Shown piece after piece: positions 21,040-23,025 of a DNA stretch of 23,025 nt. The position numbers and the translations under genes are program-made. The DNA comes from Plantago elongata (Eukaryota; Streptophyta; Magnoliopsida; Lamiales; Plantaginaceae), in NCBI GenBank assembly GCA_036897095.1, contig JAYMSP010002661.1, positions 1 through 23,025 of the forward strand, given 5' to 3'. The notes beneath the pieces are model-generated. The model was not told where the DNA came from. It did not search any database and saw only the letters and a program-made list of their open reading frames with translations. Each line of letters starts with the position of its first letter. Within the stretch, counting starts at the first letter, position 1.

Positions 21040-22630
21040 TTATCTTAAGGTCCGAAGACCATACAAAGTCCACGGAGCATACTTCACCTTCACGGTTTCT
21101 TCATTTCGAAGTCTGGGAACTTCCTTCTCCGCAACCTTCTTTGCCTTCTCGGTTTCATGCTTCTGCCTCATCAACTCGATATACTTCGGGGCCAGGTCCA
21201 TCAAATCTAGATCCGGCTATCCAAGGATCGGACAGGGAAGAGTAAACCAATCCTCGTTGTGAGCAACATAATCATCAATAGGAACCAAGAGGTGCTGGAG
21301 CAGGACATCGGGCACGAAGTCCGGAAGGGGCCACCATGATTGAATTTCAGGTCCGGGGTTTCCGTGGCTACCAGTTCGGTGAACTCATCCTTCATCAGCT
21401 CGACATCATCAATGGGCTCTCCAGTGAAGCGAGTGCCATCCGCATTATTGTAAGCACTCAAGCCCTCAGGCTTCGGATCAAAGTTGCTCGGAAGCTTTTT
21501 CTTCAGCTTGAGTTGACCAATAACAGCCTTGAACTCCTACGCCCGAGCATCATCTGCCGAGCTCATCATAAAGAACTTGCAGGAGAGTGAGGACAAGAAG
21601 TCCCGGACATCCTTTACCCGAGCATTCTGAAGATTATCGAGCATTTGGTCCTTGAAGCTTCGGTACATCTCCAGGATGTCCGTAACACCTTTCTCCAAGA
21701 CTTCACGATCAGTCCGAGCTTTGACCAAATCATGCGCTAATGCTTGGTGATTCTCGTCCGACTTGTGCAGATCCGAACACACATTCTGGTACTTCCTCTT
21801 GTAGTCTCGGTACTTCCCCTCCATCTCCTTGACGCTCGCTTCGGACTTCGACAACAGAGTGTCACAAAACAAGAATGAAGGTTGCTTTAAGTGTACAAGA
21901 CTCGGATACTAACCTTCCGATTCACCTCAGCCAACTCGGCAATCCGTTCCACCTCGTTCATCGCCACCAATCTGGTCACCTCGGCCTCTAAGTCTTCATC
22001 CAAGTCGGAAACTATGACTATTTTGCCCTTCACCTTCTTAGCCGGAGCAAGTGATCCTCCGGACGCCATCTTAGACCCGGAGACGGCCTTAGAAGCGGAA
22101 GATCCAGATGGTTTAGGCAGCTTCTTTGCATCAGCCTCCTTTCAGGCCTTGATCTTCTTTTGCTTCACAGTAGGCATCCGAAGTTCTTCTTGTCCTTGTG
22201 CGACTTTCTTACGGTTCTGGTCCGAGAAAGCAGCAGGATTGATGGGATCCTCCACAGGGAAGGTAGTAGAGACCTTGATAGTTCGAGTACACAGCTGGTC
22301 GTCTTGTTGGTATATTAGGTCAGATAGTACTCTAAGCACACGCAGCGGAATTACAAAAAAATAAAATTAAAACTAACATGATAACATTAATTTAACGTGC
22401 TTGAATAAACTGAAATCTTACTTTGATAGCAATTCCAGTTTGTAGCTGTTAGCGTGCAACACGGGGTCAGCAGCTTCGAGATCCTCTCCAAGCAAATCAT
22501 AATACTCGTGCGAATCCATACTATTTGAATCTCCTCAAACCTCGGTATCCACAGGAGTTCCTTTTACCAAGAAGAACGCTAGGATGTTCTCGTATTTGGA
22601 TGTTATGAAGTGTAAGAAAAATCAATCAAA
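21040..22630 (-). pseudogene. antisense extra reading frame of the Tat element, spliced, coiled-coil
   Basis: On the minus strand a decayed gene is read in three exon-like blocks. Block 1, about 22630-22422: ILAFFLVKGTPVDTEV, DSHEYYDLLGEDLEAADPV, donor GTAAG. Block 2, 22331-21914: FSDQNRKKVAQGQEELRMP, a Lys/Ser-rich linker, IVIVSDLDEDLEAEV, ERIAELAEVNRK, donor GTTAGT. Block 3, 21845-21040: a long charged coiled coil (VKEMEGKYRDYKRKYQN, LEKGVTDILEMYRSFKDQML), then KKLPSNFDPKPEGLSAY and a Trp/Pro-rich end. Reading phase is kept across both introns. TGA 22537, TGA 22144, TAG 21539, a shift at about 21355 and TAG 21219 break it. It resembles the antisense proteins of Tat elements that Pfam lists as 'putative gypsy type transposon' (Transposase_28). 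The N-terminal domain is missing; function is unknown. Confidence 0.75.
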
Positions 22631-23025
22631 TTATTCATCAATGGTTTTGTTACTTGTAAAATATTTTGTTTCCTTCACAAAAAAAAAAAACAGTGTGTAT
22701 ATTCTATTTCCCAAAAGTCATACACTATCCCTTATCTTTTTTGTTTTGCTTAAACTTAAGGGAAAACAAAGGGAAGAAGGTTGCTCAGGAAAATGACTAC
22801 TTAACTACTGAGAAAGCAAGCACCATATGCAATCTTAATTGCATCATTAGTAGTGGGGGTTGTCCACATTCTCTCCTAATGGGCCAAGCCCAGTCCATCA
22901 TCTCCAATGTTTCATTTCTTGGTCCAATTCATATAGTCCAAGCCCAGATTTATAAATTGGACCCTAATTCCAAATTAGTCCAACTATAACACTTCATTTT
23001 AATGGTTCAAGTCCAATTGAACTAA
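22631..23025. other. AT-rich right edge, not clearly part of the Tat element
   Basis: The element's style stops near 22.63 kb. The rest is AT-rich, with an A run at about 22679-22690. Towards the end, GGGCCAAGCCCAGTCC, AGTCCAAGCCCAG and AGTCCAA strings recur, as in some plant LTR or spacer repeats. It could be a long intron of the antisense gene, a later insertion, or flanking DNA after truncation. Plus-strand frames here (22584-22796, 22666-22989) show no family resemblance. Confidence 0.4.

Larger units (their letters stand above)
13717..22630 (+). mobile_element. degenerate Ty3/Gypsy retrotransposon, Tat lineage
   Basis: The order is LTR, TTGGCGCC primer site, gag, protease, reverse transcriptase, RNase H, second RNase H, integrase, spacer, and an antisense coiled-coil frame. 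The second RNase H between the polymerase and integrase domains, and an extra frame between pol and the 3' LTR, are known features of the plant Tat clade (Retand/Ogre relatives). The copy is dead: many in-frame stops and at least five frame changes. No second LTR was found, so the element is truncated near 22.6 kb or carries on beyond the window. The left edge (about 13.7 kb) is uncertain by a few hundred bases. Confidence 0.9.

Noticed and set aside
21336..22364. plus-strand frames (21336-21590, 21891-22364) beyond integrase
   Set aside because: They mirror the antisense coiled-coil frame; the minus strand has the coherent coiled coil and splice sites.
22584..22989. plus-strand frames near the right edge
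   Set aside because: Low-complexity (Lys/Phe/Ser) translation across an A run, with no homology recognised.

Overview
This is nuclear DNA from a flowering plant, most likely a eudicot. The evidence is one intact intron-containing cytosolic ribosomal protein gene with a plant-type promoter, a decayed plastid atpI insertion, and a large Ty3/Gypsy retrotransposon of the plant Tat lineage. Nothing bacterial or operon-like is present. The species cannot be told from the sequence.

Layout. Positions 1-2600 are repeat-rich, gene-free DNA with diverged direct repeats, a tandem 118-base duplication and five hairpin-like 24-base units; it may be an old LTR. Positions 2600-5133 are AT-rich spacer. The only gene that looks functional is RPS15A (uS8) on the minus strand, with coding exons 6327-6195, 6099-5939 and 5232-5134 (130 residues), a 5'-UTR intron (6969-6344), and a promoter with a telo-box and TGGGCT (site II) motifs at 7040-7087. 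Upstream of it, 7779-8314 is a nuclear copy of plastid atpI broken by stops and a frameshift.

Positions 8839-11700 hold a minus-strand LTR-retrotransposon relic. It has a 501-base 5' LTR (11200-11700), an initiator-Met primer-binding site (11186-11197), and several decayed reading frames that do not resemble gag or pol. Positions 11701-13716 are composite repeat-like DNA.

From about 13.7 to 22.6 kb lies a degenerate Tat-lineage Ty3/Gypsy element: LTR end, TTGGCGCC-type primer site, gag, protease, reverse transcriptase with its own RNase H, a second added RNase H, and integrase on the plus strand. A spliced coiled-coil antisense reading frame follows on the minus strand. The order and the double RNase H fit the Tat group. 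Stops and frameshifts affect every domain except reverse transcriptase. No 3' LTR is visible, so the element is cut near 22.6 kb or continues past the window.

I found no defence system, CRISPR array or clearly new gene system. The least explained items are the unidentified coding relic behind the tRNA-Met primer site and the hairpin-unit array at 1948-2137.
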